Shown: positions 37,267-46,801 of the stretch, in pieces
Layout of the letters: the number at the start of each line of letters is the position of its first letter
Numbering within the stretch: position 1 is the stretch's first letter
NCBI GenBank assembly: GCA_963838385.1
Contig: CAWIRE010000014.1
Location: 62,001 to 126,000, forward strand
Source: DAHUYF01 sp963838385
Lineage (GTDB): Bacteria > Pseudomonadota > Alphaproteobacteria > ATCC43930 > CGMCC-115725
Length of the DNA: 64,000 bases
Direction: 5' to 3'
Program-made: the position numbers and the translations under genes
Notes under the pieces: model-generated
What the model saw: the letters and a program-made list of their open reading frames with translations, nothing else
What the model was told of the DNA's origin: nothing
Databases searched by the model: none

Positions 37267-38466
37267 CTACACCGCCCGCAGCGCCTGGTCGAGATCCGCG
37301 ATCAGGTCGGCCGGATCCTCGAGCCCGACCGAGAGCCGCACCAGCCCGTCATCGATGCCGAGCTCGGCGCGCTCCTCGGGCTTGAAGCGATGATGCGTGG
37401 TGGTGGCGGGATGGGTGATCAGGCTCTTGCTGTCACCGAGATTGTTGGAGATCTCGATCAGCTTCAGCGCGTTCTGCAGGCGGAAGGCGCCGGGCTTGCC
37501 GCCGGCGACCGAGAGCGCCAGCAGCGTGCCGCCGCCGCTCATCTGCTGCCGGGCGAGTTGGTACTGCGGATGGCTCTCGAGGCCGGGATAGAGCACGCGC
37601 GCGACCTTGCCGTGGTGCTGGAGAAAGGCGGCGATCTCGGCCGCCGACCGGCTCATCGCCTCGACGCGCAGCGGCAGGGTCTCGATGCCCTTGAGCAGCA
37701 GCCAGGCGTTGAACGGGCTCAAGGCCGGCCCGGTATGGCGCAGGAACGGCATCAGCGTCTCGCGCACGAGCTGATCGGACCCGAGCACCGCGCCGCCGAG
37801 GCTGCGCCCTTGCCCGTCGATATGCTTGGTGGCGGAATAGACGACGATATCGGCGCCGAGCCGCAGCGGGCGCTGCAGCAGCGGCGTGGCGAAGACGTTG
37901 TCGACGACGAGCACGCCGCCGGCGCGATGGGTGAGCTCGGCCACCGCGGCGAGATCGACCAGCTCCAGCGTCGGGTTGGACGGGCTCTCGCAGAACACCG
38001 CCTTCACCCTCGGCGCCAGCGCGCGGCGCCAGGCAGCGAGGTCGCGGCCGTCGACCAGCTCGGTGGTGACGCCGTAGCGCGGCAGGACCTGGGTGATGAT
38101 GTAGTTGCAGGAGTTGAAGAGCGCGCGCGAGGCGACGACCCGGTCGCCGGCCTTGACCTGCGAGGCGAGCGCGGCGAAGACCGCCGCCATGCCGCTCGCC
38201 GTGGCGCGGCAGGCCTCCGCGCCTTCGAGCAGCCGCAGCCGCTCCTCGAACATCGCGACCGTGGGATTGGCATAGCGCGAATAGACGAAGCGCGAGCCGT
38301 CCTTGGCAAAGGCGGATTCGGCCTCCTCCGCCGTCTTGTAGACATAGCCCGAGCTCATATAGATCGCTTCGGCGGTCTCCATGAACTGGCTGCGCAGATG
38401 GCCGCCGCGCGCCATCAGGGTGCGCGGGCGAAGGTCGGGGGGAAGCTCGCGGAAGAGGTCGGGCAT
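37267..38466 (-). CDS. metZ: O-succinylhomoserine sulfhydrylase
   Basis: A 399-residue PLP enzyme of the Cys/Met-metabolism family; joins sulfide to O-succinylhomoserine to make homocysteine. The PLP Lys is in VYSATKHIDGQGRSLGG, and SRYANPTVAMFEERL and FCESPSNPTLELVDL are family landmarks. The leader carries a SAM-II riboswitch and an intrinsic terminator, the standard control of metZ in alphaproteobacteria, which supports the assignment. Confidence 0.92.
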   Translation of the reverse strand: MPDLFRELPPDLRPRTLMARGGHLRSQFMETAEAIYMSSGYVYKTAEEAESAFAKDGSRFVYSRYANPTVAMFEERLRLLEGAEACRATASGMAAVFAALASQVKAGDRVVASRALFNSCNYIITQVLPRYGVTTELVDGRDLAAWRRALAPRVKAVFCESPSNPTLELVDLAAVAELTHRAGGVLVVDNVFATPLLQRPLRLGADIVVYSATKHIDGQGRSLGGAVLGSDQLVRETLMPFLRHTGPALSPFNAWLLLKGIETLPLRVEAMSRSAAEIAAFLQHHGKVARVLYPGLESHPQYQLARQQMSGGGTLLALSVAGGKPGAFRLQNALKLIEISNNLGDSKSLITHPATTTHHRFKPEERAELGIDDGLVRLSVGLEDPADLIADLDQALRAV

Positions 38467-38501
38467 GGTTCCTGCTCCTGGGGCCGCCGGCAGCGGGCAC
38501 G

Positions 38502-38532
38502 AAAAAACCCTGGACCCGCGAAGGTCAGGGTT
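38502..38532 (-). terminator. Attenuator-type terminator in the metZ leader
   Basis: Between the riboswitch and metZ, the minus strand has a stem AACCCTGACC/GGTCCAGGGTT with a short loop, ending in six T. It lies upstream of the coding region, so it can only act as a conditional terminator. Confidence 0.7.
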
Positions 38533-38547
38533 CCCATAGGAGCCTCC

Positions 38548-38606
38548 GACCTTTTAGCGGTTGTTTTTACGTGGCCGCAAGCCGGTCGGCTCAAATCACC
38601 ACGGGA
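38548..38606 (-). promoter_or_regulatory. SAM-II riboswitch
   Basis: On the minus strand: CGTGGTGATTTGAGCCGACC, then GGCTTGCGGCCACG and TAAAAACAACCGCTAAAAGG. This matches the SAM-II consensus (GTGATTTG, TTGC-GCCACG, TAAA, GCTAAA) with the H-type pseudoknot pairing of GCTAAA-side bases. CGTGG pairs with CCACG. High SAM should lower metZ expression; the terminator downstream could execute this. Confidence 0.92.
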
Positions 38607-38639
38607 CGGGCAAGCGCATACTCCCCACCGCACCTCGTG

Positions 38640-39002
38640 TCAAGTCCAGACGCGAAGGCGCGAAGCGCCTTCGTCGTCGGCGGCGTCAGCGCTTGCGCTA
38701 GCAAGCGCGGGAGCCGCGCCGGGCGGACCAGCTAGACCGGCGGAGGCGCGGGCTTTCGCGGTTGCAAGAGCAAGCGCTGACGCCCGCCAGCGACGACGCT
38801 TCGCGCTCGCGCTAGCGCTAAGGCTCGCGTTGGGGCGGCAGACGCTGTACCAGACGCCGAGATGGTCCTCTTTCCATTTGGGATCGGCGCAGTTCTTCTG
38901 CTGCTGGATGGCCTCTTTCTGATCCTCGTCCGGATTGATGCCATTGCCGGCGCTGCAGGCGGACAACAGCACCGCCAGCGCGGCGAGCGCGAGAAATTTC
39001 AT
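38640..39002 (-). CDS. Small lipoprotein with C-terminus encoded by the dispersed repeat
   Basis: A 120-residue frame. The real protein is the first 60 or so: lipobox LLSAC (Cys16), then GINPDEDQKEAIQQQKNCAD and HLGVWYSVCRP, with a pair of Cys. From residue about 60 on, the codons come from repeat copy B (38651-38822) and read as Ala/Ser/Arg-rich text with no family look. The repeat thus seems to have replaced the native stop. An original stop probably lay near 38822. Confidence 0.65.
   Translation of the reverse strand: MKFLALAALAVLLSACSAGNGINPDEDQKEAIQQQKNCADPKWKEDHLGVWYSVCRPNASLSASASAKRRRWRASALALATAKARASAGLAGPPGAAPALASASADAADDEGASRLRVWT
38651..38822 (+). repeat. Full copy (B) of the dispersed four-hairpin repeat
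   Basis: Hairpins in order: CGAAGGCGC/GCGCCTTCG (loop GAA); CGCTTGC/GCAAGCG (loop GCTA); CGGTTGC/GCAAGCG (one mismatch); and a terminal weak stem around TTC. Linkers GCGCGGGCTTTCG and CTGACGCCCGCCAGCGACGAC match copy A almost exactly. The second stem differs from copy A (CGCTTGC versus CGGTTGC) yet still pairs, so both arms changed together. Confidence 0.7.
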
Positions 39003-39171
39003 GACCTACTCCCTGTCCGGCGACCGTTCGGCTTTTTTTCGCGCAGCATGATAGCCGATGCCAACTAAAAAATGCGCGCACCCGTCGGGATGGCGGCCGG
39101 AAGCGCGATCGAGTAGCTTGCCCGGCGAGGCCGGGAGACGCCGGCGCCAGGGATGGAAGGCGGAGGGAACC

Positions 39172-39942
39172 ATGTCGATTTTCGATCTCGCCGGCAAGAC
39201 TGCGGTGGTCACCGGCTCCTCCAAGGGCATCGGCCGCGCGATCGCCGAGCAGCTGGCCCTGTTCGGGGCCAATGTCGTGGTCTCGAGCCGCAAGGCGCCC
39301 GCCTGCGAAGAGGTGGTCGCCGGCATCAAGCAGGCCGGCGGCAAGGCCGTGGCGATCCCGGCGCATATCGGCGACAAGGCGGCGCTGCAGACCCTCGTCG
39401 ATCAATCCATCCGCGTCTTCGGCCAGATCGACGTGCTGGTCTGCAACGCCGCGGTCAATCCCTATTACGGCCCGCTCGCCGGGATCAGCGACGAGGCCTT
39501 CGACCGCATCATGGACAGCAACATCCGCAGCAATCTCTGGCTGTGCAACATGGTGATCCCCGCCATGGCCCAGCGCAAGGACGGCTCGGTGATCATCGTC
39601 TCCAGCATCGGCGGGCTGCGCGGCAGCTCGACGCTGGGCGCCTACGGCATCTCCAAGGCGGCCGACATGCAGCTGGCGCGCAGCCTCGCGGTCGAATGGG
39701 GCGAGCACAACATCCGCGTCAACGCCATCGCCCCCGGCCTGGTCAAGACCGATTTCGCCCGCGCGCTCTGGGAGAACAAGGAAGTGCTGGCGCAGACCCT
39801 GAAGCAGGCGCCGCTGGGCATGATCGGCGAGCCCGTCGACATCGCCGGCATGGCCGTGCTGCTGGCCTCCCCCGCCGGCCGCTTCATCACCGGCCAGACC
39901 CTGGTGATCGATGGCGGCGTGACGATTGCTGGGCGGGGATGA
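39172..39942 (+). CDS. Short-chain dehydrogenase/reductase
   Basis: A 256-residue SDR: VVTGSSKGIGRAIA, then SSRK (NADPH type), CNAAVNPYYGP, Ser in VSSIGGLRG, YGISK active site and the ending TGQTLVIDGGVTIAG. DHRS4-like. Start chosen by GGAGGGA ribosome site; the longer frame is noncoding. Convergent with the thiolase. Confidence 0.82.
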   Translation: MSIFDLAGKTAVVTGSSKGIGRAIAEQLALFGANVVVSSRKAPACEEVVAGIKQAGGKAVAIPAHIGDKAALQTLVDQSIRVFGQIDVLVCNAAVNPYYGPLAGISDEAFDRIMDSNIRSNLWLCNMVIPAMAQRKDGSVIIVSSIGGLRGSSTLGAYGISKAADMQLARSLAVEWGEHNIRVNAIAPGLVKTDFARALWENKEVLAQTLKQAPLGMIGEPVDIAGMAVLLASPAGRFITGQTLVIDGGVTIAGRG

Positions 39943-39946
39943 TAGA

Positions 39947-40017
39947 AGTTGTCAGTTTTCAGTCGTCAGTGATCAGTGCGGTGCTACTGACCACTGACAA
40001 CTGATCACTGACAACTC
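39947..40017. repeat. Imperfect inverted repeat built of CAGT/ACTG words
   Basis: Two 31-nt arms (39947-39977 and its complement to about 40015) match at 27 positions across an 8-nt loop. Each arm is itself made of GTCAGT-NN-TCAGT words. Base composition is far lower in G+C than its surroundings. It lies between convergent stops, so a two-way terminator is possible. Confidence 0.6.
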
Positions 40018-40020
40018 TCC

Positions 40021-41198
40021 TTAGACGATCTCGAACAGCCCGGCGGCGCCCATGCCGCCGCCGATGCACATGGTGACGACGGCGTATTTGGCGCCGCGGC
40101 GCTTGCCTTCGATGAGGGCGTGGCCGGTGAGCCGCGCGCCGCTCATGCCATAGGGATGGCCGATCGAGATGGCGCCGCCGTCGACGTTGAACTTCTCGGG
40201 GTCGATGCCGAGGCGGTCGCGGCAGTAGAGCGCCTGCACGGCAAAGGCCTCGTTGAGCTCCCAGAGATCGATGTCGCCGACCTTGAGCCCGTGCTGCTTC
40301 AGCAGCTTCGGCACGGCGAAGACCGGCCCGATGCCCATCTCGTCGGGCTCGCAGCCCGCCACCGCCATGCCGCGATAGATGCCGAGCGGCTTGAGGCCGC
40401 GCTTCTCGGCGAAGCGCCGCTCCACCACCACGCAGGCCGAGGCGCCGTCGGAGAGCTGGCTGGCATTGCCGGCGGTGACGAAGCCGCCATCGCGCACCGG
40501 CTTCAGCGAGGCAAGCCCCTGCGCCGTCGTGTCCGGCCGGTTGCCCTCGTCCTTGGCCAGCGTGACCTGCTCGGTCCAGGTCTTGCCGCTGTCCTTGTCG
40601 GCCATCAGCTTCACGGTCTTCATCGGCGCGATCTCGGCGTCGAAGCGCCCGGCCTTCTGCCCCGCGGCGGTGCGCTGCTGGCTCGTCAGCGCAAACGCGT
40701 CCTGCTGCTCGCGCGTCACCTGGTAGCGCTGCGCCACGATGTCGGCGGTCTCGATCATCGTCATGTAGACGTCCGGCTTGTGCTCGACCAGCCACTCGTC
40801 GGCGAAGCGGTGCTTGTTCATGTTGAACTGCACGAGGCTGATCGATTCCGTGCCGCCGCCGACCGCCACGTCGATGCCGTCGACCATGATGCGCTGGGAG
40901 GCGATGCGATCGCCATCAGGCCGGAGCTGCAGAAGCGGTTGATCGTCTCGCCCGGCACGGTGACCGGCAGCCCGGCGCGGATCGCCGCGTCGCGGGCGAT
41001 GTTGTGGCCGGTGGCGCCCTCGGGATTGGCGCAGCCGATGATCACGTCCTCGACCTCGCCGGGCTCGACCTTGGCGCGCTCGACCGCCTGCTGGATGACA
41101 TGGCCCGTCATGCTGGCGCCGTGAGTGTTGTTGAAGGCGCCGCGCACGGCCTTGCCGATGGGCGTACGCGCCGTCGCGACGATGACCGCTTCTCTCAT
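40021..41198 (-). CDS. Acetyl-CoA acetyltransferase (thiolase), frameshifted
   Basis: A 392-residue thiolase if one missing base near 40903 is restored. N-terminal part: MREAVIVATARTPIGKAVRG and the nucleophile Cys in INRFCSSGL. C-terminal part: GGAISIGHPYGMSGARL with its His, and CIGGGMGAAGLFE with the second Cys. Both parts are otherwise clean, and the span is one base short of a multiple of three. This favours an assembly indel over a pseudogene. FadA-like enzyme acting on straight-chain 3-ketoacyl-CoA. Confidence 0.8.
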
Positions 41199-41326
41199 AG
41201 GCCTCTCCTCATGATTTTGCGGCAGACTTGCCCACCCTCCCCTAGGTGTCAACCCCTACCGCTCTGGACGCCGCCGCCGCTTCGGGGAAGAATGCGCGGC
41301 CTTGCGGCCACGAAAGGATCCTTGCG

Positions 41327-41785
41327 ATGCGCCGATTTGCCGATGTCCAGGAGCTCAAGACCGCCGTCGGCGAGGTGCTCGGCGAGAGTGCATGGGTGAC
41401 GGTCAGCCAGGAGATGATCGACCGCTTCGCCGAGGCGACCGGCGACTTCCAGTGGATCCATGTCGACCGCGAGCGCGCCAAGGCATCGCCCTTGGGCAAC
41501 ACCATCGCCCACGGCTTCCTGACGCTGTCGCTGCTGCCGCGGCTGATCGACGAGGTCTATGAGGTCGGCAAGGTGGCGGCGCGGCTCAATTACGGCTGCA
41601 ACAAGGTGCGCTTCACCCAGCCGGTGCCGAGCGGCAGCCGCATCAGGGCGCGGATCCGCCTCGCCGATGTCGAGGAGACGCCCAAAGGCGTGCGCGTCAC
41701 CTCGGAGGCGACCATCGCGATCGAGGGCTCGGACCGCCCCGTCTGCATCGCAGATCTGGTGGCTGTGGTGGTGCCGGAGGCCTGA
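41327..41785 (+). CDS. MaoC-like dehydratase
   Basis: A 152-residue hot-dog protein. ATGDFQWIHVD has the catalytic Asp and His of R-type enoyl-CoA hydratases; AHGFLTLSLLP is the second conserved motif. Start chosen at MRRFADVQELK. It would hydrate a 2-enoyl-CoA and suits the adjoining thiolase and reductase genes. Confidence 0.85.
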   Translation: MRRFADVQELKTAVGEVLGESAWVTVSQEMIDRFAEATGDFQWIHVDRERAKASPLGNTIAHGFLTLSLLPRLIDEVYEVGKVAARLNYGCNKVRFTQPVPSGSRIRARIRLADVEETPKGVRVTSEATIAIEGSDRPVCIADLVAVVVPEA

Positions 41786-41940
41786 ACCAACGCCGGCGTA
41801 TGCTGCCGCTGGAGCGATCCGACAGGGCTTCGACAGCCCGGTGTCCATCGCGCGGCGACACCCGGCGATTGCTAAAATACCCTTAAAATCCGCCGCGATA
41901 AGTCTCGCATTGGGCCGCGCCCACCCCCAGATTGGTAGGC

Positions 41941-42336
41941 ATGGGCGACCCGATCTCCATCGCCGTCTCCGGCCTGACCGCCGCCAGCACCCGTCTGAAC
42001 GCGACGGCGAGCAATATTGCCAACAGCCAGGACACGGCGTCGCTGTCGCCGCAACCGGGTCAGGTGCAGCCTTACCAGCCGGTCGACGTGACGCAGAACG
42101 CCACGCCCGGCGGCGGCACCGCGGCGGTGCAGCAGCCGGTGACCCCGGCCAGCAACGCCATCTACGATCCGAACTCGCCCTTCGCCGACGCCAACGGCAA
42201 TGTCGCCTCGCCCAATGTCGATCTGGCGCAACAGGCGGTCAGCCTCAACACCACCTCGCTCTCCTACGACGCCAATCTCAAGGTGATCCAGACGGCGTCG
42301 CAGATGCAGGGCTATCTCCTCAATATCTTCAGCTAA
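41941..42336 (+). CDS. Solitary FlgC-like flagellar rod protein
   Basis: A 131-residue protein with both rod-protein ends: ISGLTAAS-type N-terminus (ISIAVSGLTAASTRLNATAS then NIANS) and C-terminal NVDLAQQAVSLNTTSLSYDANLKVIQTASQM, the FlgC/FlgG terminal helix. Length and Pro/Thr-rich middle are FlgC-like. No other flagellar gene lies nearby. It may be a rod paralog working with a remote cluster, or a relic. Confidence 0.7.
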   Translation: MGDPISIAVSGLTAASTRLNATASNIANSQDTASLSPQPGQVQPYQPVDVTQNATPGGGTAAVQQPVTPASNAIYDPNSPFADANGNVASPNVDLAQQAVSLNTTSLSYDANLKVIQTASQMQGYLLNIFS

Positions 42337-42339
42337 GTA

Positions 42340-42363
42340 AGCGCGACACGAAGTGTCGTCGCT
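42340..42363. repeat. Solo hairpin module of the dispersed repeat
   Basis: AGCGC, stem GACAC, loop GAA, stem GTGTC, GTCGCT: the same flanks as the module at 15.8 kb in the opposite orientation, with a different paired stem. It sits between convergent stops (FlgC-like gene and permease). Confidence 0.55.
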
Positions 42364-43146
42364 AGTCGTCTCTTGAGAGTGCGCTTTCGTGCCAGTGGCC
42401 GATGAGACGCTGCGCCAGCCAGCCCAGCACCGCGAAGATGGCGATGCCGGTCGCCGCCAGCAGCAGCAGCGCCGCGAACAGGCGCGGCATCTGCAGCCGA
42501 TAGCCCGCCTCGAGGATGCGCGCGGCGAGGCCGCTGTCGCTGCCGCCGGTGCCGGCGACGAACTCGGCGACCACCGCGCCGATGAGCGCGAGCCCGCCGC
42601 TGATGCGCGTGCCGGTCAGGAAATAGGGCAGCGCCGAAGGCAGGCGGAGAAAGCGCAGCGTCTGCCAGCGCGAGGCGCCGTAGAGGCGGAAGAGATCGAC
42701 GAGATTGCGGTCGGCGCTGTTGAGCCCGAGGGTGGTGTTGGCGACCACCGGGAAGAAGGCCACGATCCAGGCGCAGACCAGCAGCGACAGGAAGACCTCG
42801 TCCTTCAGCCAGATGATGATCAGCGGCGCGATCGCCACGATCGGCGTCACCTGCAGGATCACGGCATAGGGAAAGAGGCTGATCTCCAGCAGCGGCGACT
42901 GGGCGAAGAGGATGGCCAGCGCGCCGCCCAGCACCACCGCCGCGGCCAGGGCGGCGAGCGTGACACGCAGCGTCACCAGCAGCGAGCCGAGCAGGCTCGG
43001 CCCGTCGCGCCACAGCGCCTCGGCCACCAGCAGCGGCCCCGGCAGCACATAGGGCGGGATGTGCCGAAGCTCGACCAGCACCTCCCAGCCGGCCAGGAAC
43101 ATCACGCCGACCAAAACCGGCGCCGCGACCCGTTGGAGCTCGGTGC

Positions 43147-43150
<4 letters not shown>
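42362..43150 (-). CDS. ABC transporter permease (NMT1/nitrate-taurine type)
   Basis: A 262-residue inner-membrane permease with about six helices. The EAA loop is ADRNLVDLFRLYGASRWQTLRFLRLPSALPYF-like in layout (cytoplasmic, contacts the ATPase), here split around residues 147-177. Start chosen at MSTELQRV, overlapping the ATPase stop by four bases. Partner of the ATPase and binding protein upstream. Confidence 0.85.
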
Positions 43151-43911
<761 letters not shown>

Positions 43912-43919
43912 GGGCGCGC

Positions 43920-44909
43920 CTATTTCTTGAGGGTCATGCCGACACGCTTGTCGACGAAGCGCAGCGTGTAGGCGCGGCGGTAGTCGAGCGTCTTGGGATA
44001 GAGGCCCTCCGCCGCCATCACCTCGAAGAAATCGCGCCAGCGCGCCTCGTCCATGGTGCCGATGCCGGTCTTTTCCGCGGCGCCGCTGTCGACGATGCCG
44101 GATTGCTTGAGATGCGCGATCGCATAGGCCAGAAGGGCGTCCGTCATCTCCGGATTGTCCTTCTTGATGAGCGCGTTCGCCGGGGCGGGGTCGCCGTAGA
44201 GATAGCTGTACCAGCCCTCGATGCTGGCATCGACGAAGCGCTGCACCAGGTCGGGCTTCTGCTGCACCAGGCGCTGCGAGGTCTCGATCACCGAGGCGTA
44301 GCTGGAATAGCCGGCATCGGCGAGCAGGAAGACCAGCGGCTTCTCGCCCTGCTGCTCGATCAGGAAGGGCTCGCTGGTGAGGTAGCCCTGCTGCACCGCC
44401 TGCTTGTCGACGAGGAAGGGCGCGACGCTGAAGGCATAAGGGCGGATCTGGTTGTCGCTGTAGCCGAACTTCGCCTTCATGAAGAGCCACCAGCCGATGC
44501 GGGTGTCGGCGCTGATCATGATCGGCTTGCCCTTGAGCGCGGCGAGGCTGTCATTGCCGACGCCGCGATGGGCGATGAGCACCGCCGGATCCTTCTGGAA
44601 CATCGCCGCCACCGCCACCATCGGGATGTTCTCGTTGACGTAGTTGAGCCCGATGAAGGAATTGGGCGCCTCGTTGAAATCGAGCCGCCCGGCCGCCAGC
44701 AGCTCCGCGTGGTTCACCTGCGGCCCGCCCGGGCGCAGCGTCACCTCGATCCCGTAGCGCCGATAGATCCCGGTGGCGATCGCCTGGTAGTAGCCGCCAT
44801 GCTCGGCCTCGGCCTTCCAATCGGTGCCGAAGGTGACCTTGTCCAGCGCCAGCGCCGGCGTGGCGACCGCCAGCGCCGCGCATACCAGGACGGCAATTCG
44901 ACCGCGCAT
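43920..44909 (-). CDS. ABC transporter substrate-binding protein (NMT1/THI5-like)
   Basis: A 329-residue periplasmic protein. Signal peptide MRGRIAVLVCAALAVATPALA; mature start LDKVTFGTDWKAEAEHGGYY resembles the HMP/riboflavin-precursor and nitrate/taurine binding proteins. The AEHGGYYQA motif is shared with ThiY/RibY-type proteins. No TPP or FMN riboswitch is visible upstream, so the ligand stays open. First gene of the importer operon. Confidence 0.82.
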   Translation of the reverse strand: MRGRIAVLVCAALAVATPALALDKVTFGTDWKAEAEHGGYYQAIATGIYRRYGIEVTLRPGGPQVNHAELLAAGRLDFNEAPNSFIGLNYVNENIPMVAVAAMFQKDPAVLIAHRGVGNDSLAALKGKPIMISADTRIGWWLFMKAKFGYSDNQIRPYAFSVAPFLVDKQAVQQGYLTSEPFLIEQQGEKPLVFLLADAGYSSYASVIETSQRLVQQKPDLVQRFVDASIEGWYSYLYGDPAPANALIKKDNPEMTDALLAYAIAHLKQSGIVDSGAAEKTGIGTMDEARWRDFFEVMAAEGLYPKTLDYRRAYTLRFVDKRVGMTLKK

Positions 44910-45058
44910 GTCTTCCCCCCCCGCTCGGTTCAACCGATCTTCTAGCGCAGCTCGATCCGCGGCGGAACCCGCGCCGTGCGGCCGGCGATGCTTGCAGCCT
45001 TCGGTGGTTCCTTCTACCGTGGCGCGTGTTCCGCGCTGGCCTTTGGGGATGGCCGCCG

Positions 45059-45442
45059 ATGAGAGGGAAAGCGCAGCGCCGCGTCATTGCCGCCTGGATC
45101 GGCCTGATCGCGCTCGCCCTCCAGGTGGAGCTGCCGCTCCTCGTCGCGATTGAAATCTCCTTCGCCAATCGCGCCGCCGCGAACAGCGCCTTCGAGATCT
45201 GCGGCTATGGTCATAGGGCGGAGGGCGCGCCGGGCACATCCCACCATCCCCACCGTGACGGCGACGGTCTCTGCCCGATCTGCATCGCGCTCCATGCCGG
45301 CCCGGTCTTCACCGCTCCCGCCCTCGTGGCGCTGCCGCTGCCGGCAGCGGCGCCGATCGTGGCGACGGTCCCGGAGAGACGGGCCGAGCCGCGCGTCGTC
45401 GTCCTCAGCGCCTATCGCTCCCGCGCCCCGCCGCTCGGCTGA
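45059..45442 (+). CDS. DUF2946-like membrane protein of the copper locus
   Basis: A 127-residue protein with one N-terminal membrane or signal helix (VIAAWIGLIALALQVELPLLV), a His-rich stretch (HHPHRDGDG) and CPICIALH, the paired-Cys motif of DUF2946. These fit periplasmic metal binding. It is the first gene of a run ending in copC and copD. Start ATG at MRGKAQRR. Confidence 0.65.
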   Translation: MRGKAQRRVIAAWIGLIALALQVELPLLVAIEISFANRAAANSAFEICGYGHRAEGAPGTSHHPHRDGDGLCPICIALHAGPVFTAPALVALPLPAAAPIVATVPERRAEPRVVVLSAYRSRAPPLG

Positions 45443-45519
45443 TCCCTGACGCGCCTTCGCCTGCCGGACCGCCCCTCGGGCGGCCCGGCGCGTTTGCCAT
45501 TTGAGGGGAGAGCCCTTCG

Positions 45520-46431
45520 ATGAACCGCCTCCATGCCGGCGTGCTCGCCACGGCGCTCGCCGGCGCGCTGCTGCCGCGCGCGGCCGTTGCGCACGGCTTT
45601 GCCGGCGACCGCTTCTTTCCCGCCACGATCCTGACCGACGATCCCTTCGTCGCCGACGAGATGTCGCTGCCCACCCTGACGCGCAATCCCACCGGCAGCG
45701 ACGGCTCGCAGGAGTACGACGTTGAGGTCGACCTGTCCAAGCGCATCACGCCCGATATCGACTTCACGCTGCAGCGGCAATGGGCATACGTCCAGCCGCG
45801 CAACGCGACCGCGCTGACCGGCTTCGGCGCGCTGACCACGGGACTGCAGTACCAGCTCTTCATCAACGCGCCGCACGAGGCCATGGCGCTGGTCGGCCTC
45901 GACGCCACCTGGGGCCATACCGGGCGCGTCCAGGCGCTGGGCCAGCCCGATTACACCACGCTGTCGCCGACCTTCGATTTCGGCAAGGGGCTCGGCGACC
46001 TCCCGGACAGCCTGCCCTATCTCAGGCCTTTCGCCATCACCGGCAATCTGAGCTTCGACTTCCCGACCAAGGTCGAGAGCAACGGCGTGGCCAATTCCAA
46101 CAATTTCAATTACGGCTTCGCCATCGAGTACAGCCTGGAATATCTCGAGCACCACGTGAAGGATGTCGGCATCGGCCATCCCTTCGATCACATGATACCG
46201 CTGGTCGAGTTCGCGCTCAGCACGCCGGTCAATCGCGGCATGGGATCTGAGACCACGGGCACGGTGCAGCCGGGCGTGATCTGGTCCGGGCAGTATTACC
46301 AGATCGGCACCGAGCTGATCGTGCCGGTCAACAGCCTCGCCGGCCACGGCATCGGCGGGCTGGTGCAGTTCCATCTTTATCTCGACGACATCTTTCCGAG
46401 GAGCATCGGGCGACCGATGGTCGATTACTGA
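45520..46431 (+). CDS. Predicted outer-membrane or periplasmic protein of the copper locus
   Basis: A 303-residue protein with a signal peptide (MNRLHAGVLATALAGALLPR, ending AVA) and a mature start HGFAGDRFFPATILTDDPFV. Alternating aromatic/polar strands through the rest suggest a beta-barrel. I recall similar uncharacterised proteins next to copC/copD in alphaproteobacteria. The stop is followed at once by copC (TGACATG), so it is co-translated. Confidence 0.6.
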   Translation: MNRLHAGVLATALAGALLPRAAVAHGFAGDRFFPATILTDDPFVADEMSLPTLTRNPTGSDGSQEYDVEVDLSKRITPDIDFTLQRQWAYVQPRNATALTGFGALTTGLQYQLFINAPHEAMALVGLDATWGHTGRVQALGQPDYTTLSPTFDFGKGLGDLPDSLPYLRPFAITGNLSFDFPTKVESNGVANSNNFNYGFAIEYSLEYLEHHVKDVGIGHPFDHMIPLVEFALSTPVNRGMGSETTGTVQPGVIWSGQYYQIGTELIVPVNSLAGHGIGGLVQFHLYLDDIFPRSIGRPMVDY

Positions 46432-46432
46432 C

Positions 46433-46789
46433 ATGGCCCGGATCATCGCCGCCCTGCTGCTCCTGGCCGCCGCCGCCGGCGCGGCCTCGGCGCACGCCTT
46501 CCTCGACCATGCCAGCCCCGCGGTGGGCAGCTCGGTGCCGGCCTCGCCGCCGATGGTCAGCATCTGGTTCACCCAGGAGCTCGAGCCCGCCTTCAGCACG
46601 ATCGAGGTGCGCGACCAGGCCGGCAACCGCGTCGATCAGGGCAATGCCAGCGTCAGCGCCAGCGATCCGATGCTGCTGCAGGTCAAGCTGAAGCCGCTGC
46701 CGCCGGGCACCTACAAGGTGGCCTGGCGGGTGGTGTCGGTCGACACGCACCCGACGCAAGGCACCTTCACCTTCCAGGTCGGCGGCTGA
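46433..46789 (+). CDS. copC: Copper-resistance protein CopC
   Basis: A 118-residue periplasmic copper carrier. The signal peptide ends ASA, leaving His as the mature N-terminus (HAFLDHASPAVGSS), the Cu(II)-binding end of CopC. The later VSVDTHPTQG supplies the second His/Asp ligands. Met-rich Cu(I) loop is absent, so it is the Cu(II)-only form. Confidence 0.88.
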   Translation: MARIIAALLLLAAAAGAASAHAFLDHASPAVGSSVPASPPMVSIWFTQELEPAFSTIEVRDQAGNRVDQGNASVSASDPMLLQVKLKPLPPGTYKVAWRVVSVDTHPTQGTFTFQVGG

Positions 46790-46801
46790 GCGCGGCGCCG
46801 G

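Noticed and set aside
35647..38922. 1091-residue plus-strand open frame
   Set aside because: Antisense to the hydrolase and metZ and passes through the riboswitch and the repeat; not a gene.
44910..45058. TPP or FMN riboswitch before the NMT1-type importer
   Set aside because: Neither the CTGAGA box of TPP switches nor the FMN core is present.
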